Shown here piece by piece: positions 52,430-62,106 of a DNA stretch of 64,000 nt. The notes under the pieces are model-generated. The model worked only from the letters and a program-made list of their open reading frames with translations. It was not told the DNA's origin and did not search any database. The stretch comes from Actinomycetales bacterium (GTDB lineage: Bacteria; Actinomycetota; Actinomycetes; Actinomycetales; Microbacteriaceae). The DNA lies in the NCBI GenBank assembly GCA_015655415.1, contig JAATFB010000022.1:62001-126000 (forward strand), read 5' to 3'. The first letter of the stretch is position 1. Each line of letters starts with the position of its first letter. The translations under genes and the position numbers were made by a program.

Positions 52430-53788
52430 TCATCCCGACCCGGCCGCCCCGTCCCGATCGCCGCCGTGAGACGCCACTTCACGTCGCACTGCGGGCCGGA
52501 TTCCGACCCGAACTGCGTTATGGGCCGCATCAGCTCGCATGGCCGCGTCGCCGATGGCGGCGAGCAGGTCGTCCAGCTGATCGTCGGTGGTGATGAACGG
52601 GGGCGAGAGCACGATCGAGTTGTCCGCGACCGGACGCACGAGCATCCCGCCGCTCTCGCGCAGCCGCCGGGCGACGTCCGGCGCCGAGACCGCCTCGTCG
52701 AGTCGCACCGCGGCCATCAGACCCTCTCCTCGCACCTCGACGACCTGCGACAGCGCGGCGAGGCGGCCCAGCCCCGCCGACATCCGCGCTTCGAGCTCCT
52801 TCACCCGGCCCAGGAGCCCCTCTCGCTCGATCACGTCGAGCACGGCCAGCGCGACCGCGCACGCGGTCGCGTGCCCGGCGTAGGTCACCCCGAAGGTGTA
52901 GAGGTACGCGGGGTCCTCGCTCCAGAACGGCTCCCACACGCTACGGGCGACGAAGACGCCGCCGAGCGGGACGTACCCGCAGGTGATCCCCTTCGCGAAC
53001 ATGGTGAGGTCGGGGACCACGCCATAGCGCTGCGAGCCGAACCATTCGCCGGTGCGGCCGAAGCCCGTGATGACCTCGTCGAAGATGAGCAGGATGTCGA
53101 ACTCGTCGCACAGCTCGCGCAGGCCCCTCAGGTAGCCGGGCGTAGGCGGATACACGCCGCCCGAGCCGATGATCGGCTCGGCGACGATGGCGGCGATGGT
53201 GTCCGGCCCCTCGTCGAGGATCGTCACGCGCACCAGGTCGATGTCGTCGCGGTCGATGTAGCCCGTGTCCGGCACCAGCGGGCCGCCGCCGTAGGCCTCG
53301 CGCACCGCCCTGCTGCCGTGCAGGCTCGTGCCGAAGGCGTGCAGCCCGTGGTATGCGTTGTGCCGGCTGAGGATGCGCACCTTCGACTCGCGTCCGCGAA
53401 GCTGCCAGTGCAGCCGCGCCAGCCGGAACGCGATCTCGCCCGAATCGGAGCCGCCGGAGCCGAACATCACCTTCGCGTCGGGGATCGGGGCCATCGGCCC
53501 GGTGAGGCGCTCCGAGAGCTCGATGACGCGCGGGTGCAGGTATCCGCCCCAGATCTGGAACGTCTCGAGCTCACGCATCTGCCGGGCGGCCGCATCGGCG
53601 ATGTCGGCGCGCCCGTGCCCGATGTTCGCGAACCACAGCGTCGCCGTGCCGTCGAAGAGCCGTCGGCCGTCCGCGGTGTAGAGATAGGCTCCCTCGCCCC
53701 GCACGATCAGCTCCTGGTGGCCCTGCGCCGATCCCATCTGCGTGCTGGGCGCCCAGAGCGCCGGTGCCAGGCCCGTGAGCTGTGACAT
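52430..53788 (-). CDS. Class III (acetylornithine/omega-type) aminotransferase
   Basis: A 452-residue fold-type I PLP enzyme with SGGSDSGEIAFRLAR, YHGLHAFGTSLHG, LLIFDEVITGFGRTGEWFG and FAKGITCGYVPLGGVFV, where the lysine binds PLP. It is close to the aspartate-aminotransferase-family/omega-transaminase group. GGAAGG lies about 8 bases before the ATG. It is the last gene of the catabolic operon, 29 bp after the M19 dipeptidase, and may recycle amino groups from the peptide or amino acid the operon degrades. Confidence 0.86.
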   Translation of the reverse strand: MSQLTGLAPALWAPSTQMGSAQGHQELIVRGEGAYLYTADGRRLFDGTATLWFANIGHGRADIADAAARQMRELETFQIWGGYLHPRVIELSERLTGPMAPIPDAKVMFGSGGSDSGEIAFRLARLHWQLRGRESKVRILSRHNAYHGLHAFGTSLHGSRAVREAYGGGPLVPDTGYIDRDDIDLVRVTILDEGPDTIAAIVAEPIIGSGGVYPPTPGYLRGLRELCDEFDILLIFDEVITGFGRTGEWFGSQRYGVVPDLTMFAKGITCGYVPLGGVFVARSVWEPFWSEDPAYLYTFGVTYAGHATACAVALAVLDVIEREGLLGRVKELEARMSAGLGRLAALSQVVEVRGEGLMAAVRLDEAVSAPDVARRLRESGGMLVRPVADNSIVLSPPFITTDDQLDDLLAAIGDAAMRADAAHNAVRVGIRPAVRREVASHGGDRDGAAGSG

Positions 53789-53817
53789 TCCTCTTGCCTT
53801 CCGTGCCGCCGAGGCGG

Positions 53818-55002
53818 TCACCAGATCTCGCCGAGCGCACGGAGGACGTTCCCGCCCAGCACCGCCACGATCTCGTCGTCGGACAGCCCGTCGCGCACGA
53901 GCCAGGCGGCGAGGTTGTGGAAGCTCTCGCTGGGGTTCTCGACGCCGTCGACGTACTCGACCACCGGATGCTCCGGGCCGTGCTCCGCGGAGTGACCGAG
54001 CAGCGCCGAGAACGTGCGATGCAGCCCGACGTGGTCGCCGTACAGGGTGTCGGGGCCGAAGGCGACGTGCTCGATGCCCACGAGCTCGGCGCAGTAGTGG
54101 AGATGATCCATGACCGACGCGATCGAGTGCTTCCGGTGCCGGGACGAGATGGTCGTGTGCGGGGCGGCGGAGATGCCGATGACGCCGCCCGTCTCGGCGA
54201 CGGCACGCAGCGCGTCGTCGCTCTTCAGCCGGGGGATGTCCCACAGCGCCCTGGCCCCGGCATGGGTCATGAGGACCGGGGCGGCGCTGGCCGCTGCGGT
54301 CTCGATCCCGGTGCGGTCGGAGGAGTGCGACACGTCGATGGCCAGACCGAGCGAGTTCATGCGCCTCACGGCCCTGCGGCCGAAGTCCGTCAGCCCATAG
54401 TCGTCAGCCTCGTTGAGTCCGGCGCCGAGCGCGTTCGAGTCCGAGTACGCGATGCCGATCTGCCGCAGGCCGAGCCCGTACAGCACGTCGATCCGGTCGA
54501 GCGAGTTGCCGATCGGCGTCGCGGCCTCAAGACCGAAGACGATGCCGGTCCGTCCCTCGCGCTTGGCCGATTCGATGTCGGCCAGCGAGCGGACGACGAC
54601 GACCTGTTCCTGGTGCGCGATGTCGGCCTGCCGCATCCCCAGGTCGGTAACCACGTCCTCCCACTGCCAGGGCGCCGTGCCGGTGACGTAGGCGGTGCCG
54701 TCCATCATGTTGTCGAACACGATCGTGAGGCCGGACTCCGCCAGGCCGGCGAACGCGGTGTGCTGCCGCCCGGTGCGGTTGTACTGCGGTGTCAGCGCCA
54801 TGTCGGCCGGGAACAGGACGGGATGATCGTGCAGGCTGACGATGACATGGTCGGACAGGAGCCGCTCGGCGCGCTCGACGGTGGCGACATCGAATCGCCC
54901 GTCGTAGCGTGGCACCCGGCCGGATTCCGGCGCGAGCGGGAAGCGGGCGAAGGCGTCCGGCTCGGAATCCAGATAGCCGAAGGACCGGTACCCGTTCGTC
55001 AT
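53818..55002 (-). CDS. Membrane dipeptidase family (M19) protein
   Basis: A 394-residue zinc-dependent dipeptidase of the M19/renal dipeptidase family. Metal-site features are LHDHPVLFP, GLEAATPIGNSLDRID, IDVSHSSDRTG and VLMTHAGARAL. There is no signal peptide, so it is cytoplasmic. The ATG overlaps the stop of the M20 gene (ATGA), so it depended on translation of that gene; the stop codons in M20 may lower its expression. Confidence 0.87.
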   Translation of the reverse strand: MTNGYRSFGYLDSEPDAFARFPLAPESGRVPRYDGRFDVATVERAERLLSDHVIVSLHDHPVLFPADMALTPQYNRTGRQHTAFAGLAESGLTIVFDNMMDGTAYVTGTAPWQWEDVVTDLGMRQADIAHQEQVVVVRSLADIESAKREGRTGIVFGLEAATPIGNSLDRIDVLYGLGLRQIGIAYSDSNALGAGLNEADDYGLTDFGRRAVRRMNSLGLAIDVSHSSDRTGIETAAASAAPVLMTHAGARALWDIPRLKSDDALRAVAETGGVIGISAAPHTTISSRHRKHSIASVMDHLHYCAELVGIEHVAFGPDTLYGDHVGLHRTFSALLGHSAEHGPEHPVVEYVDGVENPSESFHNLAAWLVRDGLSDDEIVAVLGGNVLRALGEIW

Positions 55003-56387
55003 CGCGCGACCCCGCTGGTCGGTTCGGTTGCCGGCCGAAGCCGGTGCGGCCCGGAGGCGAGGGCGTCGAGGAGCACGGCCCAGGCACGCATGCCCTCGGG
55101 GATGCGACGCAGGCGCAGGAACTCGCCAGGGGCGTGCGCCCGCTCGTCGGCGTAGGCGAACGAGAAGAACAGCGTCTTGGCGCCGAGCGCCTCCTCGAAG
55201 AGCGTCGCCGCCGGCAGCGTGCCCGCGATGACGGCGTGCAGCACCCCTTTGCCCGGGTAGACGCGTTCGAGTGCAGCCGTGGCGGCCGCGATGGCGGGGT
55301 GGTCGTCGGGGATCCGGTACGCCGGCACCGCGCCACCGGTCTGCTCGACCGTGGCCCGCACCCCGCGCGGAGTCACCCCGGAGACATGCTCGCGGATCAC
55401 GCGCAGCACCCTCTGCGGATCCTGCCTGCCGACGAGCCGGCAGGAGACATGGCCGACCGCCCGGTGCGGGATGACCGTGTACCCGCCGCCGCCCGCGACC
55501 CCGTTGATCTCCAGCGTCGGCCGCTCCCATAGCCTTTCGAGGGTCGAGAGGCCGGCCTCCCCGAACAGCTAGGGCACGCCGATCCGCGCCGCATACTCCG
55601 CTTCGTCGAACGGCACCGCCGCGATCTCGCCGCGGCGCGATGGGGAAAGCGACGGCACGCCGTCGTAGAAGCCGGCCACCGCGACGGATCAGTCGGCCGC
55701 GTGCAGGCTCGCGAGGATCGTGACGAGGGCGTGCACCGGGTTGGCGACGGTGCCGCCGTAGCGGCCCGAGTGCAGGTCGCCGGATGCGCCGGTGACGATG
55801 ATCTCGCACGAGACCAGGCCCTTCGACGCCACCGAGAGCGAGGGCTCGTCGGGGCGCCACTGGGCTCCGTCGGCCGAGATCACCAGGTCGCAGGCGAGCT
55901 CGTCCGCATGGTCCCGCACGTACCCGGGCAGGTGGGGGCTGCCGATCTCCTCCTCACCCTCCAGCAAAATCCTGACGTTGAGGGGCAGCCCGCCGCGCTG
56001 CCCGATCAGCGCGTCGAGCAGTGCGACGACGAGGTAGACGGGACCTTTGTCGTCGGAGGCGCCCCGCCCGTAGGCGACCTCGCCGTCGACCGTGAGATCG
56101 AACGGCGGGCTCGGCCATTCGGCGAGGTCTCCGGTCGGCTGCACGTCGTAGTGGCCGTAGATCAGCACGGTCGGAGCTTCCGGCACCCCGAGCACGTCCG
56201 CTCGCACGACCGGATTGCCCGCCGTCTCCTCCAGCCGGGCGCCGGCGAAGGCGAGCCGGGTCGCGATCCACTCCGCGGCCCGCCGCATCGTCTCCGGCGG
56301 GGCGTTGCGGCTGTCGCTCGGGATCGCGACGTACTCGCGCAGACCGGCGAGCACCTCCTGCGTCGTCGGCAGCACGAGCCCGCTCAT
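54999..56387 (-). pseudogene. M20 family dipeptidase/deacylase interrupted by two in-frame stop codons
   Basis: A 463-codon frame for an M20 zinc peptidase. The metal ligands are visible in YGHYDVQP, DDKGPVY and EGEEEIGSPHL, and the dimerisation lid follows. Codon 233 is TGA (55689-55691) and codon 273 is TAG (55569-55571). Both fit single G-to-T changes from GGA and GAG (family reading ADGSVAVAGFYDG and IGVPELFGEAG). The rest of the frame is intact to the end (PTSGVAR) and overlaps M19. The product would stop after 232 residues, before the second domain ends. Sequencing error cannot be excluded. Confidence 0.85.
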
Positions 56388-57655
56388 CGCGGCACCCCTT
56401 CCCCGGCCGGTGACGGCCTGGTTCGCGCGAGCGCCGCGGTGCGGGCCATCTCGTTCCCCACGATCATGAGCCCCTCGTCGACCCCCATCCCTGGCTTGGC
56501 GAGCACCTGCGATGCCTCGCACGCCATCGCGACGTGCGCGCTGACCTGAGCCGAGCGGTCGGTCTCGTTGCAGGTGCCGCCGCAATACGCCTCGAGTCCC
56601 GCGTTCCGCACCAGCAGCAGCGCCTCGACCGTGTCGGCGATGCTGCCGAGGTCGGGCGTCTTGACATGGATGACGTCCGCGGCCTGTGCCTCGACGAACG
56701 CCCGCACGTCCTCGAGCGTGTTGCACCACTCGTCGACCACGATCCGCACGAGCGACCCCCTGGCCGCGAGCAGGCCGCGCAGCCGTGCGAGCGTGGCGAC
56801 CTGCGCGTCTCGGCTGCCGCCGTCGACCGGATGCTCCACGGCGAGCTCGTACGGCTCCGCCAGACGACCGAGTCCGCTCAGGTAGTCGGCGACGGCGTCG
56901 AGGTCGCCGGCGAACGCGATGCCGGCACTGCCATACAGGTCCAGGTGCAGTCGCGGCCGGTAGTCGGGCGAGGGTGCGAGCTCCGCGATGCGGCCCACCA
57001 GCCAGCCGAGGTACTCAACGAGCGTCTCGCCGCGGGCGCCGAACTTCTCGGGCACGTTGTTGATGAGGCCGTGGGGCAGAACGTCCACGCCCTTGAGGAT
57101 CATCTTCTCGGCGTTGCCGTGGCGCTCGTCGCCGGTCTGAGCGTAGAGCGGGACGGGCTCGAGTGCGGCGCCGGTGTGGTATTCGTCCCGAATGACCTCG
57201 GCCATGGTGATGCGGCGGTCGCGCGCGACGGCCGCGAGCACGGCCTGGCTCGCCCCGTACCGCACGGCGGTGTGCAGTGCCGAACCGCCCGCCCCCGCCG
57301 TGTCGATGCGGGCGGCGAGCGTGCGGAATCCGTCGTCGAGGCGGGCGCCGCGCAGCATCGGTGCGACGTGCCGGACGACGGCGGCCACTCCGTCGTCTGC
57401 GGTGAACAACGGGTCGCGCCCTGCCGCTGCGCTGTACTGCACGGCGGCGCAGTCACCGTACTCCACCGAGCCGTCGGAGAGCACGAGAAGCACCGACACG
57501 GCCTCCCCGGGCTGGCGGATGCGCCGGAAACCCGGGATCCGCGGCTGCCCCGTGTAGTCGAAGCCGTCACGGATCGCGCCGTCGCGGATCGCGAGCTGGT
57601 CATCGGCGAAGAACCCCGCGCGCACAGGGACAGCGATCACCTCCTCGATCCGCAT
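56384..57655 (-). CDS. Methylaspartate ammonia-lyase
   Basis: A 423-residue enolase-superfamily enzyme that eliminates ammonia from threo-3-methylaspartate to give mesaconate. It carries the family's VIHVKTPDLGSI (catalytic Lys), VDEWCNTLEDV, YCGGTCNETDRSAQVSAHVAMA and LAKPGMGVDEGLMIV. The N terminus MRIEEVIAVPVRAGFFADDQ is typical. The ATG overlaps the alcohol dehydrogenase stop (TGATG). Glutamate mutase and mesaconase, its usual partners, are not in the window, so the source of methylaspartate is unclear. Confidence 0.9.
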   Translation of the reverse strand: MRIEEVIAVPVRAGFFADDQLAIRDGAIRDGFDYTGQPRIPGFRRIRQPGEAVSVLLVLSDGSVEYGDCAAVQYSAAAGRDPLFTADDGVAAVVRHVAPMLRGARLDDGFRTLAARIDTAGAGGSALHTAVRYGASQAVLAAVARDRRITMAEVIRDEYHTGAALEPVPLYAQTGDERHGNAEKMILKGVDVLPHGLINNVPEKFGARGETLVEYLGWLVGRIAELAPSPDYRPRLHLDLYGSAGIAFAGDLDAVADYLSGLGRLAEPYELAVEHPVDGGSRDAQVATLARLRGLLAARGSLVRIVVDEWCNTLEDVRAFVEAQAADVIHVKTPDLGSIADTVEALLLVRNAGLEAYCGGTCNETDRSAQVSAHVAMACEASQVLAKPGMGVDEGLMIVGNEMARTAALARTRPSPAGEGVPR

Positions 57656-58701
57656 CAGGGCACCAGCATGGTCTTGATCGAGCGGCGCTGCGCCATCGCG
57701 AGGTATCCGTCGGAGACCTGCTCCAGCGGCAGGGTCAGGTCGAAGACCCGACCCGGATCGATCCAGCCGCTCGCGACGCGCGCCACGAGCCCCGGAAGAT
57801 ACCTGCGCACCGGGGCGATGCCGAGCGAGACCGTGAGGTGCGCCCGCAGCAGAGGGAACAGCGCGAGCTGCGGCGTGGTGTGCGGCACTCCCACCGCCCC
57901 GATGGACCCGCCGACGCGCGCCATGCCCACGCACATGTCCCATGAGTCGGGCGTGCCGACCGCCTCGACCACGTGACGGACCCCGAGTCCCTGCGTGAGA
58001 TCCCGAACGGCCGCGACGCCCTCCTCTCCGCGGGCCGCGACAACGTCGGTGGCGCCGAAGTCCCGGCCGAGCGCGGCACGGTCCTCATGGGTCGAGATCA
58101 GGATCACCCGCTCGGCGCCCAGCACGGCGCGGGCGCCGAGCACCGCGGAGAGCCCCACGGCTCCATCGCCGACGACCGCGACCGTCGAGCCGGCTCGGGC
58201 GCCGGAGAGCACGGCACCGTGCAGTCCGGTGGCGGCGACGTCCGACAGCGCCAGGAGGGCCGGGTACAGATCGGGGCCGGTCGCGGCCTGGCCACCCGGC
58301 ACCGCGACGAGCGTGCCGTCCGCCTGCGGCACCCGCACGATCTCGCCCTGCCCGCCGTCGGTGCCGGCCGCGCCGAAGGTGCCCCCGTTGACGCAACGGG
58401 TCTGTATGCCGTCCCGGCAGGCGGGGCAGGTGTTGTCGGACCACTGGAACGGAGCGACCACGAAGTCGCCGGGCCGGATGACGGCCACAGCGGCGCCGAC
58501 CTCCTCCACGATGCCGATGAACTCGTGACCGAGCCGCGAGCCGGCCGGCCGATCTATGACGCCGCGGTACGCCCACAGGTCGGACCCGCAGATGCAGGCC
58601 CGTACGACGCGCACGATCGCATCGGTGGGCTCGACGATCACCGGATCGGGGACGTCCCGGACCTCGACGGTTCCGGCCGCCTGGTAGATGGCTGCGCGCA
58701 T
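57655..58701 (-). CDS. Zinc-dependent alcohol dehydrogenase family protein
   Basis: A 348-residue MDR-superfamily dehydrogenase. Catalytic-zinc residues are in CICGSDLWAYRG and GHEFIGIVEEVG; the NAD(P) Rossmann motif is VAVVGDGAVGLSAVL. Of the usual four structural-zinc cysteines only CPAC and a later C are evident, so the structural site may be incomplete. GAGAGGA lies 7 bases before the ATG. It overlaps methylaspartate ammonia-lyase and follows the ketopantoate-reductase-like gene by 29 bp. Confidence 0.88.
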   Translation of the reverse strand: MRAAIYQAAGTVEVRDVPDPVIVEPTDAIVRVVRACICGSDLWAYRGVIDRPAGSRLGHEFIGIVEEVGAAVAVIRPGDFVVAPFQWSDNTCPACRDGIQTRCVNGGTFGAAGTDGGQGEIVRVPQADGTLVAVPGGQAATGPDLYPALLALSDVAATGLHGAVLSGARAGSTVAVVGDGAVGLSAVLGARAVLGAERVILISTHEDRAALGRDFGATDVVAARGEEGVAAVRDLTQGLGVRHVVEAVGTPDSWDMCVGMARVGGSIGAVGVPHTTPQLALFPLLRAHLTVSLGIAPVRRYLPGLVARVASGWIDPGRVFDLTLPLEQVSDGYLAMAQRRSIKTMLVP

Positions 58702-58730
58702 GGTCGCGTCCTCTCGCTGGGGTCGGCGGC

Positions 58731-59687
58731 TCAGGCCGCCGACAGGGTGGCGACGAACCGTGCCAGCTCGTCGAGATTGGCTCGCTCGTTGACGCGCCGG
58801 CCCTGCTCGATGTCGTGGATGATCTCGGCCACCTTGGAGAAGATCGGGCCGGAGATGTCACGGAGCATCTCGTCGATCTCCGTCTTGCGCTTCCGCACGA
58901 CGAGATCGCGGTAGATGCCGCTGTACTGCTTGGCGCTTCTGCGGTTGAACGCGGCGAGCCGGTCCAACGATCCCTCGATGTCGTCGGGGTCGAAGCCGTC
59001 GAAGCTCTCGACCTTCACCGGCGCCTGGGCGAGCACCTCACGCGCGATGGCGATCATCACCGGGCGGTAGCGCGGGTCCTCGAGATGCTCGGCGATCGTG
59101 AGGTCCGAGACGGCGCCGGCCCACAGCATGGCGCCATAGGCCTCCTTGCCCCAGAGGTAGCCCAGCACGTTGTCCGTGGCCTCCGCATAGGGCAGCGCCT
59201 CAGCGAGCTCGCGCACGCGGGGCGTGATCCGACCGCCGTCCAGCTCGCCGACGCGGAAGGTGGCGACGTTGCCCTGCATGATGCGACCCGGCGCCATCAG
59301 GTCGGCGCCGAAGTTCACGAAGGACGACACGACACGCGCCCTGCCGACGACGTCGATGAGCGTGTCGGCGGTGAGGCCGTTCTGCACGGTGAGCACGTAG
59401 CCGTCGGGGGCGAGACGCCGGCGCAGCAGCTCTGCGGCCGAGCGAGTGTGCAGGCTCTTGACGGCGACGATCGCGTGCTCGATGCGGTCGGGCAACCGAT
59501 CTGGGGTGACGGCTCGCGCCTCGACCGTGAACTCGTCGATGGGGCCCTCGATGGTGAGCCCGCGCTCGTTGATGGCCGCCACGTGCGCGGCGTCCGCATC
59601 GCACAGCGTGATGTCGTGGCCGGCGCGGATCATGTGGGCGCCGAGCGTTCCGCCGATGGCGCCGGAGCCGATGATCGTCAGTTCCAT
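58731..59687 (-). CDS. Ketopantoate reductase (PanE/ApbA) family dehydrogenase
   Basis: A 318-residue protein with the Rossmann motif IIGSGAIGGTLGAHM at residues 5-19, VQNGL near the active site and the C-terminal ApbA domain. The C-terminal 70 residues (RDLVVRKRKTEIDEMLRDI) are longer than in true PanE. In this operon it more likely reduces a 2-keto or 3-hydroxy acid than makes pantoate. Its start overlaps the DUF885 stop by 10 bp. Confidence 0.83.
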   Translation of the reverse strand: MELTIIGSGAIGGTLGAHMIRAGHDITLCDADAAHVAAINERGLTIEGPIDEFTVEARAVTPDRLPDRIEHAIVAVKSLHTRSAAELLRRRLAPDGYVLTVQNGLTADTLIDVVGRARVVSSFVNFGADLMAPGRIMQGNVATFRVGELDGGRITPRVRELAEALPYAEATDNVLGYLWGKEAYGAMLWAGAVSDLTIAEHLEDPRYRPVMIAIAREVLAQAPVKVESFDGFDPDDIEGSLDRLAAFNRRSAKQYSGIYRDLVVRKRKTEIDEMLRDISGPIFSKVAEIIHDIEQGRRVNERANLDELARFVATLSAA

Positions 59688-61393
59688 GAGGGTGCTCCGT
59701 CCGTCATCCAGGTCGCGATCTCGGAGTCGAGCACCCCGAGCGGCACCGCGCCGTTGCGCAGCACCGCGTGATGGAAGTCCTTCAGCGCGAAACGGCGGCC
59801 GAGCCGGGAGCGGGCGTGCTCGCGCAGGCGCATGATCTCGCGCTTGCCCGTCACATAGGCGAGCGCCTGGCCGGGCCAGGCGATGTAGCGGTCGACCTCG
59901 TTGCGAACGTGGCCGAGCGTGGTGGCCGTGTTCTCCCACATGAACTCGATGGCCCGCGAGCGTGACCAGCCGAGGTGGTGCAGTCCGGTGTCCACGACCA
60001 GACGGCATGCCCGGAGCGCGGCGAACGAGAGCATCCCCAGCCGCGCGATGTCGTCGCTGTAGAGGCCGGCCTCGTCCGCGAGCCGTTCCGCGTAGAGGCC
60101 CCAGCCCTCGTTGAAGGCGCACACCTCCACGTCCAGGTGGCGACGATAGCGCGGGATGTCCAGCGTCTGGGCGGTGGCGAGCTGGAGGTGATGGCCCGGC
60201 ACCGCCTCGTGGAAGGCGAGCGCCTCGTACTCGTAGCGGTGGCGGTGCTGCGGGTCGGTCGCGATCAGACAGAAGGCGCCGGGACGGCTCCCGTCGACGG
60301 CGGGCGGCCGGTAGTAGGCCATGGCGGTGTTGTCGGCGTCGACTGGGTTGATCTCCTCGATCGCGCACGCGCCGATGTCGTACGGCGGGAACAGTGCCGG
60401 CCTTGCCGCCTCGGCCCGGTCGAGCGCGCCCTGCGCCAGGGCGATGAGCTGCTCACAGCTCCAAAAGCGCAGGGCCGGGTCATCGCGCATGCGCCCGACG
60501 ATGGCGGAGAGTTCCTCCTCGCCGAGCGCGCTGCGACCCACCTCGCGCCAGAGCGGCGCGAGCTCGTCGAGCTCCTGCAGCCCGATCTCGTGCACCTCCT
60601 CCGGCGTGAGTCCAGTGGTGGTGTGGCGGCGAACCGACGCCAGGTATCCCGCCTCGCCGCCCGGGATCCAGCCGATGCCCGCGTGCTCGTCGTCGCGGGC
60701 GACGGGCGCGAGCTCGGCGCGCAGCCGTTCCGCGAGCCGCCGCATCGCCGGCCGGATCGTGTCGGCGACGATCCCCGCAGCCCGCTCGCGCAGTGCACCC
60801 TCCGCGCCGCGCACCGGCGCGAGCAGGACGTCGTCGGGCAGCGGCAGCGCGAGGTAGCCCTCGAGCTGCCGGATCGAGTGCTCGACGCCGATCGCCGTCG
60901 GCACACGCTTGTCGGCGGCCTCCACCGCGTACCGGTCGCCCAGGGCGTCGAAGGTGCCCGCAACGCGGGAGAGGCGGCTGAGATAGCGGTCGGCGGATGC
61001 CCGGCTCGTCACGGTCATCGCCGGTACGGCCTGGAAGACCAGCCCCTGCCGGCTGACGTAGCTCTTCGCCGAGGCGTTGGCGGCCCACAGCGAGTGCTCG
61101 GCGTCCGCGCGCGCACCCTCCACGAGCGCGGCGAGCACGCCGGCGTCGACCCGCTGGGCCTGGTCGAGGCCGTGCGGGTCGAGCTCCTGCACCCGTGCGC
61201 CGATCCGGCCGAGCTCCTCGGCGGCGCGGGCGCTCGCCTCGCGAGAGGGGTCGAAGGACAGCCCGTCGAAGTCGTCGATGCCCAGCAGTGTCGCGTTGTA
61301 GGGATCGTATGAGTGCTGCGTCTGGAAGTAGCGCTCACCCAGTCGGGTGAGCTCGGCGACGACCGAGCGGTCGGGGCCATGGGTGTCGGTCAT
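59678..61393 (-). CDS. DUF885 family putative metallopeptidase
   Basis: A 571-residue DUF885 protein. A zinc-peptidase-like HEAVPGHHLQ motif sits near residue 400, followed by FNEGWGLYAERLADE, whose glutamate is the probable third ligand. DUF885 members are distantly gluzincin-like and often found with peptide catabolism genes. I used the second ATG (MTDTHGPD) because GAGAGGG is 9 bases upstream of it and directly abuts the first ATG. No signal peptide is present. Confidence 0.85.
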   Translation of the reverse strand: MTDTHGPDRSVVAELTRLGERYFQTQHSYDPYNATLLGIDDFDGLSFDPSREASARAAEELGRIGARVQELDPHGLDQAQRVDAGVLAALVEGARADAEHSLWAANASAKSYVSRQGLVFQAVPAMTVTSRASADRYLSRLSRVAGTFDALGDRYAVEAADKRVPTAIGVEHSIRQLEGYLALPLPDDVLLAPVRGAEGALRERAAGIVADTIRPAMRRLAERLRAELAPVARDDEHAGIGWIPGGEAGYLASVRRHTTTGLTPEEVHEIGLQELDELAPLWREVGRSALGEEELSAIVGRMRDDPALRFWSCEQLIALAQGALDRAEAARPALFPPYDIGACAIEEINPVDADNTAMAYYRPPAVDGSRPGAFCLIATDPQHRHRYEYEALAFHEAVPGHHLQLATAQTLDIPRYRRHLDVEVCAFNEGWGLYAERLADEAGLYSDDIARLGMLSFAALRACRLVVDTGLHHLGWSRSRAIEFMWENTATTLGHVRNEVDRYIAWPGQALAYVTGKREIMRLREHARSRLGRRFALKDFHHAVLRNGAVPLGVLDSEIATWMTDGAPSWN

Positions 61394-61407
61394 TGTCGGC
61401 ATCCCTC

Positions 61408-62106
61408 TCAGAACAGCGAGTGTCCGCCGTCGATGGATATGGTCTGCCCGCTCACCCAGCCGGCCTCCGTGGCGACGAAGAAGAGCACGCCTCGGGCGAT
61501 GTCCTGCGGGGATCCCGTGCGGCGAGTGGCGATCCTCTCCAGCAACGCCCTCTGTCCCTCCTCGCCGTATCCGTCCCACTGCCTACGGGTGGTCGGGTTC
61601 GAGAGCACGAAGCCGGGCGCGATGCAGTTGACGGTGATGCCGCTCGGGCCGAGCTCGTGCGCCATCTGCCTGGTGAAGCCGATCACGGCGGCTTTGGCGG
61701 TGGTGTACGCCTGGACCCCCGTGAGGCTCACGCTGCGACCCGCGCCCGAGGAGATGTTCACGATGCGGCCGTAGCCTCGCGGCCTCATCGAGCGCGCGGC
61801 AGCGCGGGTGCAGTTGAACGTGGTGCGCAGATTGGCGTCGACGACCGCGTCCCACGACTCGTCGGTGACCTCCTCGATGGGCACGTGCGTCTGTCCGACC
61901 ACCCCTCCTGCGACGTTCACCAGGATGTCGACGTCGCCGATGCCCGCGAACAACGCGTCGACCGCGGCCGAGTCGCTCAGGTCGACGGTGTCCCTGTCGA
62001 CGCCGTGAACGGTCGCACCCTCCTCGTGCAGAAGCTCCGCGATCGCGTGCCCGATGCCCTGCGCCGTTCCGGTGACGACGGCCCTCTGCCCGTCCAGCTG
62101 TCCCAT
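61408..62106 (-). CDS. Short-chain dehydrogenase/reductase (SDR)
   Basis: A 232-residue classical SDR with TGTAQGIG (cofactor loop), NVAGG, catalytic ISSGAG and YTTAK, and PGFVLSNPT. The start MGQLDGQRAVVTG is the family N terminus and overlaps the RpiR stop (TGATG). Substrate unknown; it probably oxidises or reduces a hydroxy/keto intermediate of the pathway. Confidence 0.88.
   Translation of the reverse strand: MGQLDGQRAVVTGTAQGIGHAIAELLHEEGATVHGVDRDTVDLSDSAAVDALFAGIGDVDILVNVAGGVVGQTHVPIEEVTDESWDAVVDANLRTTFNCTRAAARSMRPRGYGRIVNISSGAGRSVSLTGVQAYTTAKAAVIGFTRQMAHELGPSGITVNCIAPGFVLSNPTTRRQWDGYGEEGQRALLERIATRRTGSPQDIARGVLFFVATEAGWVSGQTISIDGGHSLF

Noticed and set aside
55569-55691. Selenocysteine or pyrrolysine recoding in the M20 gene
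   Set aside because: One stop is TGA and the other TAG, neither is at a catalytic position, and homologs have Gly and Glu there. Simple nonsense mutations fit better.
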